Source of the DNA: Aculops lycopersici
Lineage: Eukaryota > Arthropoda > Arachnida > Trombidiformes > Eriophyidae
Assembly (NCBI GenBank): GCA_015350385.1
Contig: WNKI01000002.1
Coordinates: 1,391,512-1,455,511 of the forward strand
DNA: 64,000 nucleotides
Reading direction: 5' to 3'
The position numbers and the translations under genes are program-made. Below the pieces are notes generated by a model, which was not told the origin of the DNA, did not search any database, and saw only the letters and a program-made list of their open reading frames with translations. Positions 10,972-21,074 of the stretch are shown in pieces; the first letter of the stretch is position 1; every line of letters starts with the position of its first letter.

Positions 10972-12792
10972 TTAAGTAAAAGTTAAACCGGCCTCCTTGT
11001 ATGTGTTGTAAATCTTCTCGATAGCATTCACGTAAGCAGCTGTACGCAAGTCTAGACCGAGATTGTATTTCGTAGCGGTCTTCATGATTTGACGAGCGGA
11101 TCTCTCCATAGTGTAGTCGAGACCTGAGTGCACAATATCCTTTTCCGAAGCACCAGAAATCTTCTTCTGGAAAGCCTCACTTGGCACCACGGGAATACGG
11201 CCACCAGCTCGACCAAAGCGACGCTCCAATGACTCCTGAACACTCTCCAGAAGATGGTAGTTAGAGTCGCGCTCGTATTTGAACAATAGACGACCATAAC
11301 TGACGTGGTTCAAGTTCTTAAGCCACTCGAAGTAGGATACAGTGACACCACCAGCATTGATGTACAAGTCTGGGATAATAAGTATCTTTCTGTCAATTAG
11401 AATACGGTCAGCAGATGGGGTGATGGGTCCGTTAGCAGCCTCGGCAATGATTTTGCATTGTAGCTTGTGTGCATTGTCTTGCCTAATGACTTTCTCAATA
11501 GCTGCTGGTACAAGGATATCGCAAGGCTCATAGAGCATGTTCTCGCCCTCGTATGCCTGAGCGCCTGGAAATCCAGTGATGGTTCCATTCTCTGATTTCC
11601 ACTCCTCCAACTCCTTAGGGTCGATACCGTTAGGGTTGTAGATAGATCCATCACGTTCGGTGATACCAATTACCTTGGCACCAGCACGATGCAAGTATCT
11701 CATCGAGTGTAGGCCGACATTACCAAATCCTTGAATGATTGCGGTTTTTCCACCCCAACCAGGTGTTGTACCAATGAGGCTCATGTAGTTTGCTTCATTG
11801 ATGAAATTGTCAACGCCGTGGAAAACACCACGACCAGTTGCAGAGATACGGCCGTGAATACCACCCTGGTTGATGGGCTTGCCGGTAACACAAGCGTGTG
11901 AGTTCATGTCGGTGTGACCAATGGTTTGAGCATAGGTATCGGCAATCCAACTCATCTCACGCTCACCTGTTCCCATATCTGGAGCTGGTACATCAACTCC
12001 GGGTCCCAAAAAACCTTTTTTGCACAAGTTGAGAGCGAAGTTCCTAGTAATCTTCTCCAATTCAAAATCTGTGTACTCTTTTGGGTTGATCTTGAGGCCA
12101 GCTTTTCCTCCACCAAATGGTACATCGACAACGGCACACTTGAAGGTCATGAGTGCTGAGAGTGCCTTAACTTCATCAGCGCTAACATCCATACTATAAC
12201 GGATACCTACAAGATAATAGAATTTCGTACAAAGAAGATGAGTTAGTCTTTTGTTTACATTGCGAAAGAAGTGATAAATAATGTGGGTGGTTTACCATGC
12301 CACCAACACCACCTGGGGGGTTTGTTTACACGACCCCATGTGGTCTCAAGTTAGATTGAACAAGTAAATTTACTTACCTCCTTTACATGGTAATCTATGG
12401 TGACTATGCTGGGCCCTCCATCCGTTAATAACAACATACTCTCCATTGTCTCGGCGCAAGGGGAATGAGACCTCTAGGATCGAGTGGCATGGGCCAATGA
12501 TCTTCAAGTATCCGTTGACTCTTTTCCTCTTCTCCTCCGGAGTCATGCGGCCCTTGAACTCTTCAACTAGCTTATCCTCAACCACCTGCCAGCCTTTGTG
12601 GTAGAAATACTCCACCATGTGAAAGAAAGATGGGTCCTCGGAATTAGGCACATATTCTAGATGTTCGGGTATATTATGTTGCTGCAAAGCAACTGTGGTT
12701 GCTAGATGCCTTCTCGGCTGAGAGCCAAAATTCTTAACCGGCCTAGAGAGGCCACTGGTGGCGGCCCTCAAGTATTGTCGTGTGGCGTTCAT
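10972..12792 (-). CDS. Glutamate dehydrogenase, mitochondrial (two exons)
   Basis: Interconverts glutamate and 2-oxoglutarate plus ammonia with NAD(P)+ in the mitochondrial matrix. Exon 1 is 12378-12792 and exon 2 is 10972-12206. The 171-bp intron has a GTAAGT donor and a GTAG acceptor and joins the conserved stretch CKGG/IRYS in phase 1. The spliced protein has 549 residues, typical for animal GDH. It starts with a basic, Ser/Ala-rich mitochondrial leader ending near RRHLATTVA. Visible features are the catalytic-lysine segment PFGGGKAG, the Rossmann motif GFGNVG, and the antenna and pivot-helix region near the C-terminus that marks animal allosterically regulated GDH. The exon 2 frame alone has an ATG (MDVSADE), but this is an internal methionine, not the start. 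Confidence 0.96.
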
Positions 12793-15700
12793 TTTCTATT
12801 AATTTATGTAGTAACTACTGGGTTAAGAGGTGTCTTGGCCGTTTGGAAGTTTACTTGTTTGTTTGTATTTCTCTCTGCTTTCTTGCAGATTTTCTAACAA
12901 TGAAAGAGCGATTCTCTATCTCAGGTGCAATATTTTTGTTTGCAATTCTTCTCAAACTGATCTAGCGGTGAGAGGGAGTTTGTGAATAAGAATTGTGGTG
13001 AAGTTTGATAGTCTAATTGAATATTAAATGGAGCAAAGAATTCTACGTGCTCTCGAGCTCTGAAAGTCAATCTCAGTATGTGAGATTTTAAATGAGCCTT
13101 ATAGTAGAGCGTCGGTGTGACTGCAACCAGGTGAGCAGGAGGAATTGCAAGTTTAAACCTGAAGGGCTGAATTAGATTGTCTCAGGTTGATAAATTTTGT
13201 TGCTATTGGTTTATGATCTAATAGATGTGATATCTTCAATGCAGGCGAGGGATTAAAACTTTTCGTCTAACCACATTAAGATTGCACATGAAAAGGCGAG
13301 AGACACTGAGGGGATAGGATGAAGAGAAAATTATATATTCACTTTTCCCTCTCTCTCTCTGTCTCTCTGTGACTTGCTTGCCTCTCGCTGTATCTCTGAA
13401 CCACCGACAAGGGGAAAGCAGCGGAGGCAGCTTGCGGCAGACATTGCGGTTGCGATTCTGAGGCATTCACGAGAACTTGCCACCCCCATCTTGCGCGCGG
13501 GAATAGCGTTGTGCCCCGCACTCGTTCGTGCTAAACCCAACACACCATTCCTCTTTTAGTATTTATCCCGCAACCCCGAGTGCGCGTCGCTTCACGGGCT
13601 ATGGGACACTAACCTAGTAAGGCGTCTAGGCCTTGCATCACAATGCGCCCGCCCGCCGCGCGTCTAGACTGCGGCCAGCCATACAGCGATGGTTGTACGA
13701 TGCGTCGCGCAAACTTACAGATCGTACAAGGAACTATAGCTACCTTGAGCTTCAGTAATTCGTTCGACAAAAGTTCGCCGGTCCTCTTAGTGCTCGTACG
13801 TGTCAACCCGATAAGACTTCTGGGATCTGTAACAAGTTACATTTTGTACATCTAGATGATCAACTAGTTAGATGTTTTTCAATAGTGAGTTTTAAAATCA
13901 TCAATATTTCGTTATTATTATTCGATTCTTAGTTTCGCCATCAACATGTGGGCTCGTAAGATACCATTCATTTATCACGCTGCAAGCGGAACAAAGTGAC
14001 GTACAATAAAACAGATCTCTGGTTATGGCACTACCAAACTTTCTATCACCATCGAAAGTCAAGTGCCAGTTTTGTTGCAAGCCTAGCACTCGGTAGTTGG
14101 TGTTTAGATCGAACCAGTTGGTTTTAATTGTACTGATATCAACATATGGGCACAATTGGCAAGATTTGTTCAGTGATGATCAGTTTCTACTGTTACAATT
14201 GATTCAGTGCAACCAGAGATATCAAGTATCAACTGCTATTGTAATTCACAGCTCTCTAACTCACTAGCAGGATATTAGCCGTCGGTCGATGGCATAAATA
14301 TTGCATTGCACAATGGAAAAGAGGATGAGAGGACAATTTTCATCAACTAATAATCACTCGAAGTATCGATCTAGTTTGTCTGTCGATTTGCGAAATCATT
14401 TCCAATTCAACTCAAATCAATAGATCAACAAGCTAAATCTCCAATTTCATTGCCAGCGACTGTCTACGAGTGCCTGTGCCTCTTCACCCTCTTCATGTGC
14501 ATATCAATGGAAACCACACTGATTCCATTGGTGACATCGCAACAAAATCATAGTAAGTGTATGATGATAGTAAGTAAAAATCTCGTCGTAACAGTCGTTC
14601 TACTAGCGTGAGCGACAGAGATGGCAAGGTCTCGGTGTTTCATAGAGTATAATAAACAGCGGGTTAGCTAGCAAGCTAGAAAGAGAGGGCGAAATCCTAC
14701 TTGGAGAGAATGAGCAACAAGGATGGCATGTTGCACAACAACATGAAAGGCACACATAACTTCAAGCTGCAACGCGGAGGCAACCACGACAACCACGGCG
14801 GTGGCAAGCTCTCAGAGTTGCTCGACGCGGAACAAGATATTAGTTGGAAGGCAACTTACCTAGTGATATGGCTTATGGTTGCACCGGTAGCACTACTGCA
14901 ACACTTTTCTCATTTGCTCAATGTTTTTGCCAGTGTACTATTTCAAGGCAGCTTCGTTGCACTCGCTGGCTCGTTAGACGCCCAGATCGTCTTCTTCGTA
15001 TTGTGACCCACGCTAGTTGATCCTAGAACAGTAGCGGGTAGAGACAGAACACTGCAACCATCCACCTCTGACTATACAACTGCAATTTAGCTAGCTCGAC
15101 ACAGAGGAGCAGATTTGGCAGCATAAAGTATAAGCTTATCTACAAGCCTAGACCAATCATGATGAGGTTGTTGCCATTCACTAACTTCATCGACCATTCC
15201 CATTCCTGTAGTTTTTGTTCTATTGGATGTCTGTGTGGTGGATCTCGCAGACAACTGGTAAAAAATTGGTAAAAAACTAACTTTTTGACACGAGCTGAAC
15301 AGACGCGATCCGCAAATCGAGATGGCGAAACTAAGATTAGTGTCAGCAGGTAGAGATCTAAATGAAGCAACACGACAACGGACATGACGATCGAAACATT
15401 ATGATTACCGTTACCGGTGATTATTATAACCATCGCTCTCGACGAGCGAGAACTCAATTGAAATTGTTTGTTGCCAACAGCTTGTTAGGTAGAGAGACAG
15501 CGTGTTGGCTTGCTTTCCGACTTCACGTTACCGATGTGCGCCAGTGGACACGGCTAGAAAAAACTCGCTGACAAGACGAAAAATAAATTGCCGCTTCGAG
15601 TCGAGCTCGGCGAAACTCAGATCTTTGCTTGCCACATCGCCGGACGGCCAACAAATTGCGTAACCACGATCAAGACACTGGCATGGACAACAACAAATCG

Positions 15701-17015
15701 CCGATACAATCTGAAGCTGCCTCTGGAAAGTGGTGGCAACACTCCAGTTAGCAAATGTACAGGTAGTCACCGTGTACTTTGAATTCAGTTAAATTTGCCT
15801 CTTTCTCCCTCGTTCTTTTTCCCGGTAAGATCATTGCTCGTATACTGCGAGGTGGACTGCAAAAAATCAATCATCATTCGGCTGTCAGTCGGTTGTCCAA
15901 GCGCGTAAAGCTTTTCCACATGAAAAATTACATTTCTCGTTACAAATCACACACAGCCGAACGAAATCTCACCTGAACGAACTGCCTGATGCCCGTGAAA
16001 TTTCCAGCCCGGCCAGCTAACCAGGCTTAGCACCAACACCTTGTTAGTCTCCCTTGTATTTCCTCCTCAAACCTTGATCGGCCGACAAGCCGACTCAACA
16101 AATCCATCACTCTTCACCTCCAAGTTGAATTCTTCATGTAATGAGCTTTTGTAACATTGAAACTACGCCGAAACCTTTAACTCTGCTCGCAAGCAAGAAG
16201 AGAATGTAATTGAACTTGCTCTCCATCTCTGATACCATTAAGCAAAGGAACACCGAGCGCCGAAATGGAAGTACCAATTATGGTGCTTCTGCAATTTCAA
16301 ATCTCATCCAACTTCCTCTTGGTTATCGTCGTGGTTGCAGTGGCAGTTATTGTTGTTTAGCTAGTGGCAGTTTCCTCAAGCGCCAAAACATGGCGCTAAA
16401 CGTGAGTCACCTGTGAGCTAACAAGCCGCAAAGCCAGCGTTAAGCGGAAGCGGCCACTTATCTTTTTGCACCAGAGTCATTTGTGTCTCGGTCGCGGTTA
16501 AGCTCTTTTTCTACTGGCAAAGAATTTGCCTCGCCTTGCATCGCGTCTCATTGGAACAACACTTAGCAGTTTCCTTTGTTAATATGCAATCTCCCAATCT
16601 TATCTTCAGCTGTACTATTCCAAAGTCTCCAGACTAGAGCGGCCCTAATTACGGCCCATCTCACTGGAACATAGCTAAAACCAAGATGGTCGGAATGGAG
16701 TTGCAATGACACACAACGAGGTACAATAAGTGCAGAGGGGAGATGGGCAGTCACGCAAAGACGTAAAGATGACCACTAATCCCTCAAGGCAAGAAATATG
16801 GTCAGTAAGCGGTTGAGCAACCTGTTGCTGCGCCGACTCACCTTATTAATGTTCCATTGTGGCTTCATTCGCCTTGGTAGTGAGAGGTAGTTTGGCGCAT
16901 GCGTTCGGCAGGCTCTCGTCGAAGTTTTGCACCGGATGTTAGGCAATCAAATCAAAACAATTTATTGCAGATTCGTTCCTCATTCGAAGCATCATAAGTT
17001 CATGAAAGAAAAAAT
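12793..17015. other. Intergenic region without a supported gene
   Basis: The GDH promoter should lie at the left end and the fucosyltransferase promoter at the right. A GC- and CpG-richer block at about 13,430-13,830 has short frames on both strands but none with a recognisable domain. A frame at 14,710-15,006 (ATG start, His/Gly-rich then hydrophobic) has no clear splice signals and I do not call it. A 9-bp perfect inverted repeat is at 13,693-13,701 and 13,721-13,729. Confidence 0.45.
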
Positions 17016-18218
17016 ATGAGACTTCGGGTTCGCTATTTATTCTTCCTGGTTTCCATATCAGTGATTGTTAGTTTTTTCTTATCTTACTTGAGGTTCAGCC
17101 ACAGGGAGGCGACTCTTTGCATATGGCCGGAAGAATGTGAGAAACCTAATGATAGAATTTCCGAACAACTCAAGCTACAAAAAACGAGCAACAAGATTTT
17201 CAAGATTCTCCCTCCAGCCTACAACTTTCCATTGGGTGCTGAATCATTTAGAAGAGACAAGTGTTTTATTGACAAATGCGAGATCACTTATGACCATCAT
17301 GAGGCTGATGCTTTAGTGTTACCCAATGCAGATGTTTCAAACGAGATTGCTGCCAGCCGTCGACCTAGTCAAGTTTGGATAGCTTACCTATTGGAGAGTC
17401 CAGTGAACACTTTCAATCCAAGATTTAGAAGAAAAAATCGGGGAAAATATCCGTTCAATTGGACTGCGAGCTATCGGAGTGATTCGGACATTGTTACGCC
17501 ATACTCAAAGTTTGTCGTCAATCCTGATTATCATGGAAATCAACTCGACATTGAAACTGAATGGCAAAGTGCGAGCCAAATGCATAAAGAGTTGATAGGG
17601 AATAAAAATCGACAAGTTGCTTGGTTTGTGTCCAACTGTCATGCTGCGAACAACCGGCTTGAGTACGCAAAAGAATTAGCCAAGTATATCAATGTTGACA
17701 TCTACGGGAAGTGCGGTAACCTCACATGCAATAAATGGGAACGAAGTGACTGTTTAAATCGAGTGAACAAACACTACAAGTTCTATCTATCCTTTGAAAA
17801 CTCCAATTGTAAAGAGTATATAACGGAAAAGTTGTACGAGAATGCCTATGGTTACAATGATCCAAATCATCTCATGGTGCCAATAGTTATGGGCCCTCCC
17901 GAGAGTGACTATAGTCGCTTGGTGCCACCCAATTCGTTTATTCATGTTAACGATTTCTCCTCACCTAAAGATCTCGCCAAGTATCTCAACTACCTCGACG
18001 AAAACAATTCGGCCTACTACTCATACTTCCGATGGAAGAAAATTGGCAACTTCATCGACACCAAATTCATGTGCAGGGTTTGCGCGATGTTACATCATTC
18101 AGCTTTAATCGAGAGACCACCAAAGTCAATTGAAGACATTGAAAATTGGTGGAATCATCATGAAGATGACTGGGGAAACACGATCTCGAGTTGCTCATAT
18201 GCAGATGCTATAGAATGA
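17016..18218 (+). CDS. Alpha-1,3-fucosyltransferase (GT10 family)
   Basis: A single-exon, 400-residue type II Golgi protein. It has a short cytoplasmic tail, a signal anchor at about residues 6-24, a stem and then the GT10 catalytic domain. These enzymes move fucose from GDP-fucose to GlcNAc or other sugars of N-glycans and glycolipids. The diagnostic donor-binding region is clear: YKFYLSFENSNCKEYITEKL at about residues 252-271, followed by PIVMGPP. Upstream, the SYRSDSDIVTPY segment matches the first conserved FUT motif. Paired cysteines near the C-terminus (CRVC, and CSY at the end) fit FUT disulfides. Arthropods carry several such genes, so I cannot tell core alpha-1,3 (FucTA-like) from Lewis-type activity. 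A likely poly(A) signal lies at 18278. Confidence 0.93.
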   Translation: MRLRVRYLFFLVSISVIVSFFLSYLRFSHREATLCIWPEECEKPNDRISEQLKLQKTSNKIFKILPPAYNFPLGAESFRRDKCFIDKCEITYDHHEADALVLPNADVSNEIAASRRPSQVWIAYLLESPVNTFNPRFRRKNRGKYPFNWTASYRSDSDIVTPYSKFVVNPDYHGNQLDIETEWQSASQMHKELIGNKNRQVAWFVSNCHAANNRLEYAKELAKYINVDIYGKCGNLTCNKWERSDCLNRVNKHYKFYLSFENSNCKEYITEKLYENAYGYNDPNHLMVPIVMGPPESDYSRLVPPNSFIHVNDFSSPKDLAKYLNYLDENNSAYYSYFRWKKIGNFIDTKFMCRVCAMLHHSALIERPPKSIEDIENWWNHHEDDWGNTISSCSYADAIE

Positions 18219-18277
18219 ACAGGTGCGCACTAACGGACTAGAACGCGCATCAGCTGCAACTCGAACTGCGCGTCCAA

Positions 18278-18283
18278 AATAAA
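18278..18283 (+). terminator. Poly(A) signal of the fucosyltransferase gene
   Basis: AATAAA, 60 bases after the fucosyltransferase stop codon and 124 bases before the next ATG. Confidence 0.55.
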
Positions 18284-18406
18284 CCTTTGGCAGAAACGAA
18301 AACACAATATTCCAACTCATATTGCAGGTTGGCGAGCGCCGATACAATCTTACTATTAATATGATAATGAAACATTAAAATTGGACGATCAAGTAGTTGC
18401 TAGAAA

Positions 18407-18781
18407 ATGACGACTCCGGAAACCTTCAGAGCTCTCTTAGCTGCCAACGCGGTTCCAGCAAGAGCGGACTTCCCCCAAAGAACCAAGCACCTTTGCTCAA
18501 AGCTTAACGAGTTTCTCTACAAAACAGCTCATGAACCATCATTAGCAGGCCATAGAATTCAAGAGCATGTTTACAAGACTGTACCTGTACTGGCCAAAGA
18601 ATGGCCGAATCTAACATCCACCACTCAGAAGCTAAATGGTGTTATATTTGATCTGAATTATACAGAAGAGTTCCTGCACAAACTTGACGAATCCATCCAG
18701 GTATCAACGGAAACACGAGAGTTGGTTTCAGAAATGGCTTCAAAAATTAGTGCTCTGACCTCTCGAGTATCTCCTAGATGA
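18407..18781 (+). CDS. BORCS8: BORC complex subunit 8 (BORCS8/MEF2BNB)
   Basis: A single-exon protein of 124 residues, close to the length of vertebrate BORCS8. The region KLNEFLYKTAHEPSLAGHRI followed by QEHV, a conserved aromatic/Leu pattern and the GVIFDLNY segment matches the BORCS8 core (FTES.YVLANEPS...RLQEHV...GAIYTVEY). BORC is an eight-subunit complex on the lysosome surface. It recruits the small GTPase Arl8 and thereby kinesin, moving lysosomes outwards along microtubules. No signal peptide or membrane segment is seen, as expected. The ATG lies 188 bases after the fucosyltransferase stop on the same strand; the two genes have separate functions. The N-terminal 25 residues are not conserved. 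Confidence 0.85.
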   Translation: MTTPETFRALLAANAVPARADFPQRTKHLCSKLNEFLYKTAHEPSLAGHRIQEHVYKTVPVLAKEWPNLTSTTQKLNGVIFDLNYTEEFLHKLDESIQVSTETRELVSEMASKISALTSRVSPR

Positions 18782-19521
18782 ACACGAAAAGTGTTCGTTT
18801 TTCTAACTGCGATAAACACAATTGGTATGACAACCATAACAAATTTCTGTATATTAAAATTAATTCAATACAATCCAAGTTGAAACGAGTGTCCGATTTG
18901 ACTTAGGGGTTTGCTCAATGGTAAAAGTAACGTGCGATCTTAGTTATGTAATTATTCCACAAGATTGTTTTTCCCTCCTCCTACTTTGCTTCATGTTAGG
19001 ACTTGGTTATGTTATAAACAACTCCACTATCCTCTTGGCGACAACTGCTTATGTTGCTGGTCTTCGCGGAACATGCTCGAGTCCACCTAAGCAACAACTC
19101 ATTAGAGGCCATCTATAGTTATAGAAATTAGTCTCTTTGTCAGAATTTGGACGATGCTCAGTGCATTTGATGATAATCGATAGATACCATATTCCTTCCA
19201 GGTTGTTACGTCTTTAGAATACCCACCACGTGGTTGGAAAAACTAGCACTCAAAAGAGTCAACACAGCCGGACGCCAAGCGGCAGATAAAGAAACTAATC
19301 TTCAACAGATTTCGCATTGGAGCGCGTTGCCGCGGTGGGCACCAATGCCGGCACGCAGAACAGACCCCTTAATCCAGAGATGAAAATTTACTTTCGTCAG
19401 AAGTGATCTCGAGGATTTGATAATTTTGCAAGCCCAAAATATTTAATCAAACATTTAGATATCCTGGCATAGATATCTTTCATACTGTACAAACTTAATC
19501 TTGTGACCATTACCCGCAATT
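18782..19521. other. Intergenic, 740 bp
   Basis: An ATTAAA-type poly(A) signal near 18,857 probably ends BORCS8. The ATG frame at 18,918-19,118 is short and hydrophobic with no family match, so I do not call it. Confidence 0.4.
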
Positions 19522-20460
19522 ATGACTTCCCTTGAGCGTCAACTCAAGAGGCTTAAAACTCCCCAGACAGAGGAGTTCAGGCAACAAAGGTATAGAGCAA
19601 GTTTTCTCTACGACAGAAAGGAGGCAGCTGCAATAGATTGCGAAACACATTTGAGATTGGCCCACAAAGGATTCAAGAGATTGTTGAAACTAAACCAAGA
19701 GTTGGAAGAATTAGCAGACCTATTTAGTGAGGAATCCAAAGAAGTTGAAAGATCTGCTCTGCATCAGGATGAGAATGACCAATTGTCAGGTAGGCTTAGA
19801 AAGTATCTCCATTGCGCTGTTACCCCGTATTTCATGTTAAATGATTGCCACGAGACACTGGAGTATCTCATCTACAAGTATCATATTCATACATACCAAC
19901 CAAACGATCTACTCTGCGCCATTCTTCCATACCATGAAACAAGATTATTTGCAAGAGCCCTTCAGGTCATCAATATGCTTGATCAAGGCTACTGGGGTTG
20001 GCTGGAACCATATCAAAAATCAGGAATGCCAGTGCCGAAGGAAAGAATTCTTACTGTGTTATCTAGCCGTTCAAAATTACCTCTAGTTTCCCTACTAGGC
20101 GACAAGCTTATTGAGATAAACAAAGACTCAGACAAAGCCGGAATATTCACATCCTTCTACACTACAACTATGATGTGCGTTTTGGATCGCGACCTGGATG
20201 AGAAGTTTTTCGACACATTCATGCCTCATGTCTGCAAAGCCATTAAGAAGTCAAAGAATTCTACAAACCTATTTATGGCCGCATTAGTGTTAATTGGTTA
20301 TCTAGCATACACACAAGACTTGGAGGAAAAATATTTGGAGAAGATTGTCAAACGTTTGACGAAGACGCATGCAAAGTTGCGCGAGAAGGATATTAAGAAT
20401 CAAGACTTGATTGACGAGTATTTCAAAAAGGTTTTAGCTGTTTTAAAAAACGAATGTTGA
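19522..20460 (+). CDS. HEATR1/Utp10 N-terminal domain protein, isolated and short
   Basis: A 312-residue ORF whose whole length resembles the N-terminus of HEATR1 (yeast Utp10): it begins MTSLERQLKRL, with a DRKEAA(A)ID motif at residues 33-42, a YKYHIHTYQPNDLL segment, ILPYHETRLFARALQVI at about residues 136-152 and WxWLxPxxxSGxPVPK. HEATR1 is a large (about 2,000-residue) HEAT-repeat protein of the t-UTP/SSU processome, needed for rRNA transcription and 18S processing in the nucleolus. Here only the first sixth is present. The frame ends at a TGA and no continuing HEAT repeats appear downstream on this strand. The reading frame is intact and well conserved, so it may be a stand-alone N-terminal paralogue, a truncated duplicate or half of a split gene. 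It overlaps the last codons of a minus-strand gene by 18 bases. Confidence 0.8.
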   Translation: MTSLERQLKRLKTPQTEEFRQQRYRASFLYDRKEAAAIDCETHLRLAHKGFKRLLKLNQELEELADLFSEESKEVERSALHQDENDQLSGRLRKYLHCAVTPYFMLNDCHETLEYLIYKYHIHTYQPNDLLCAILPYHETRLFARALQVINMLDQGYWGWLEPYQKSGMPVPKERILTVLSSRSKLPLVSLLGDKLIEINKDSDKAGIFTSFYTTTMMCVLDRDLDEKFFDTFMPHVCKAIKKSKNSTNLFMAALVLIGYLAYTQDLEEKYLEKIVKRLTKTHAKLREKDIKNQDLIDEYFKKVLAVLKNEC

Positions 20461-21074
20461 TGAATCACGACATTGATTATTAAATGCACAGTCTGATGTG
20501 CATAGTACTAGAGGAGACATTTTCTCGGAGGCTTGGCAGTCCTTTGGGCTAAATAGCTTATTGTTGCCTGTTGCGTTCCCCACGCTATGCGTTGCACAGT
20601 CCGATCTATTGACAGAAGCAACCTGTTTGATGCAATCCAGTAACGAAACGAACAAGCCCAAACCCAGAGACATAAGTACACAAATTGTACTGATGGGCAC
20701 GTCCAGGATCTGAGACTATTTCCAAATGGCGCGATTACTTGGGCGGCCATTTTCAAATTGTTTTCAGTCAAGATGGGAGCCATAATACGAGACTGTTTAG
20801 TTCTATAGCTAAAACAACAACTCATACTAACTTCAACCACTGTGACGAGATACTTTTCGATGGAAACAAAAAGGCACAGGGCCCAGCCTAGCCAATAAAA
20901 GGCTGAAACATATTTCAAGTTCGAGCCTCTCTTTTCATTCACTGAATGACTTGCGGTAGCTAATCTATCCGCGAGCATAAGTTTATATTCGTCTGTTTTT
21001 TGCATACCCCTTTGTACAACTGTCTCTTGACTTGTGTCTACCCAATCACCTGCTACTCTTGGTGCCGTTGTCAT
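20443..21074 (-). CDS. Predicted two-exon, two-pass membrane protein of unknown family
   Basis: I infer two exons: 20832-21074 (ATG) and 20443-20709. The 122-bp intron has a GTTAGT donor and a TCTCAG acceptor in phase 0, a size like the other introns here. The joined product has 169 residues. Residues 1-53 are hydrophilic. There are two hydrophobic helices, YVSAFYWLGWALCLFVSI (about 54-71) and STICVLMSLGLGLFVSLL (about 88-105). The polar tail has six cysteines and N-glycosylation-like NRS and NAT sites. Support comes from the in-phase splice and from hydrophobic segments appearing in different frames on either side of it. I do not recognise the family. A TATAAA-like motif near 21,092 lies very close to the ATG, so the next Met (MQKTDEY) could be the real start. 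Its end overlaps the HEATR1-like gene. Confidence 0.4.

Noticed and set aside
14710..15006. 98-residue ATG frame, His/Gly-rich then hydrophobic
   Set aside because: No family, no convincing splice sites and no promoter signal; it may be a chance frame.
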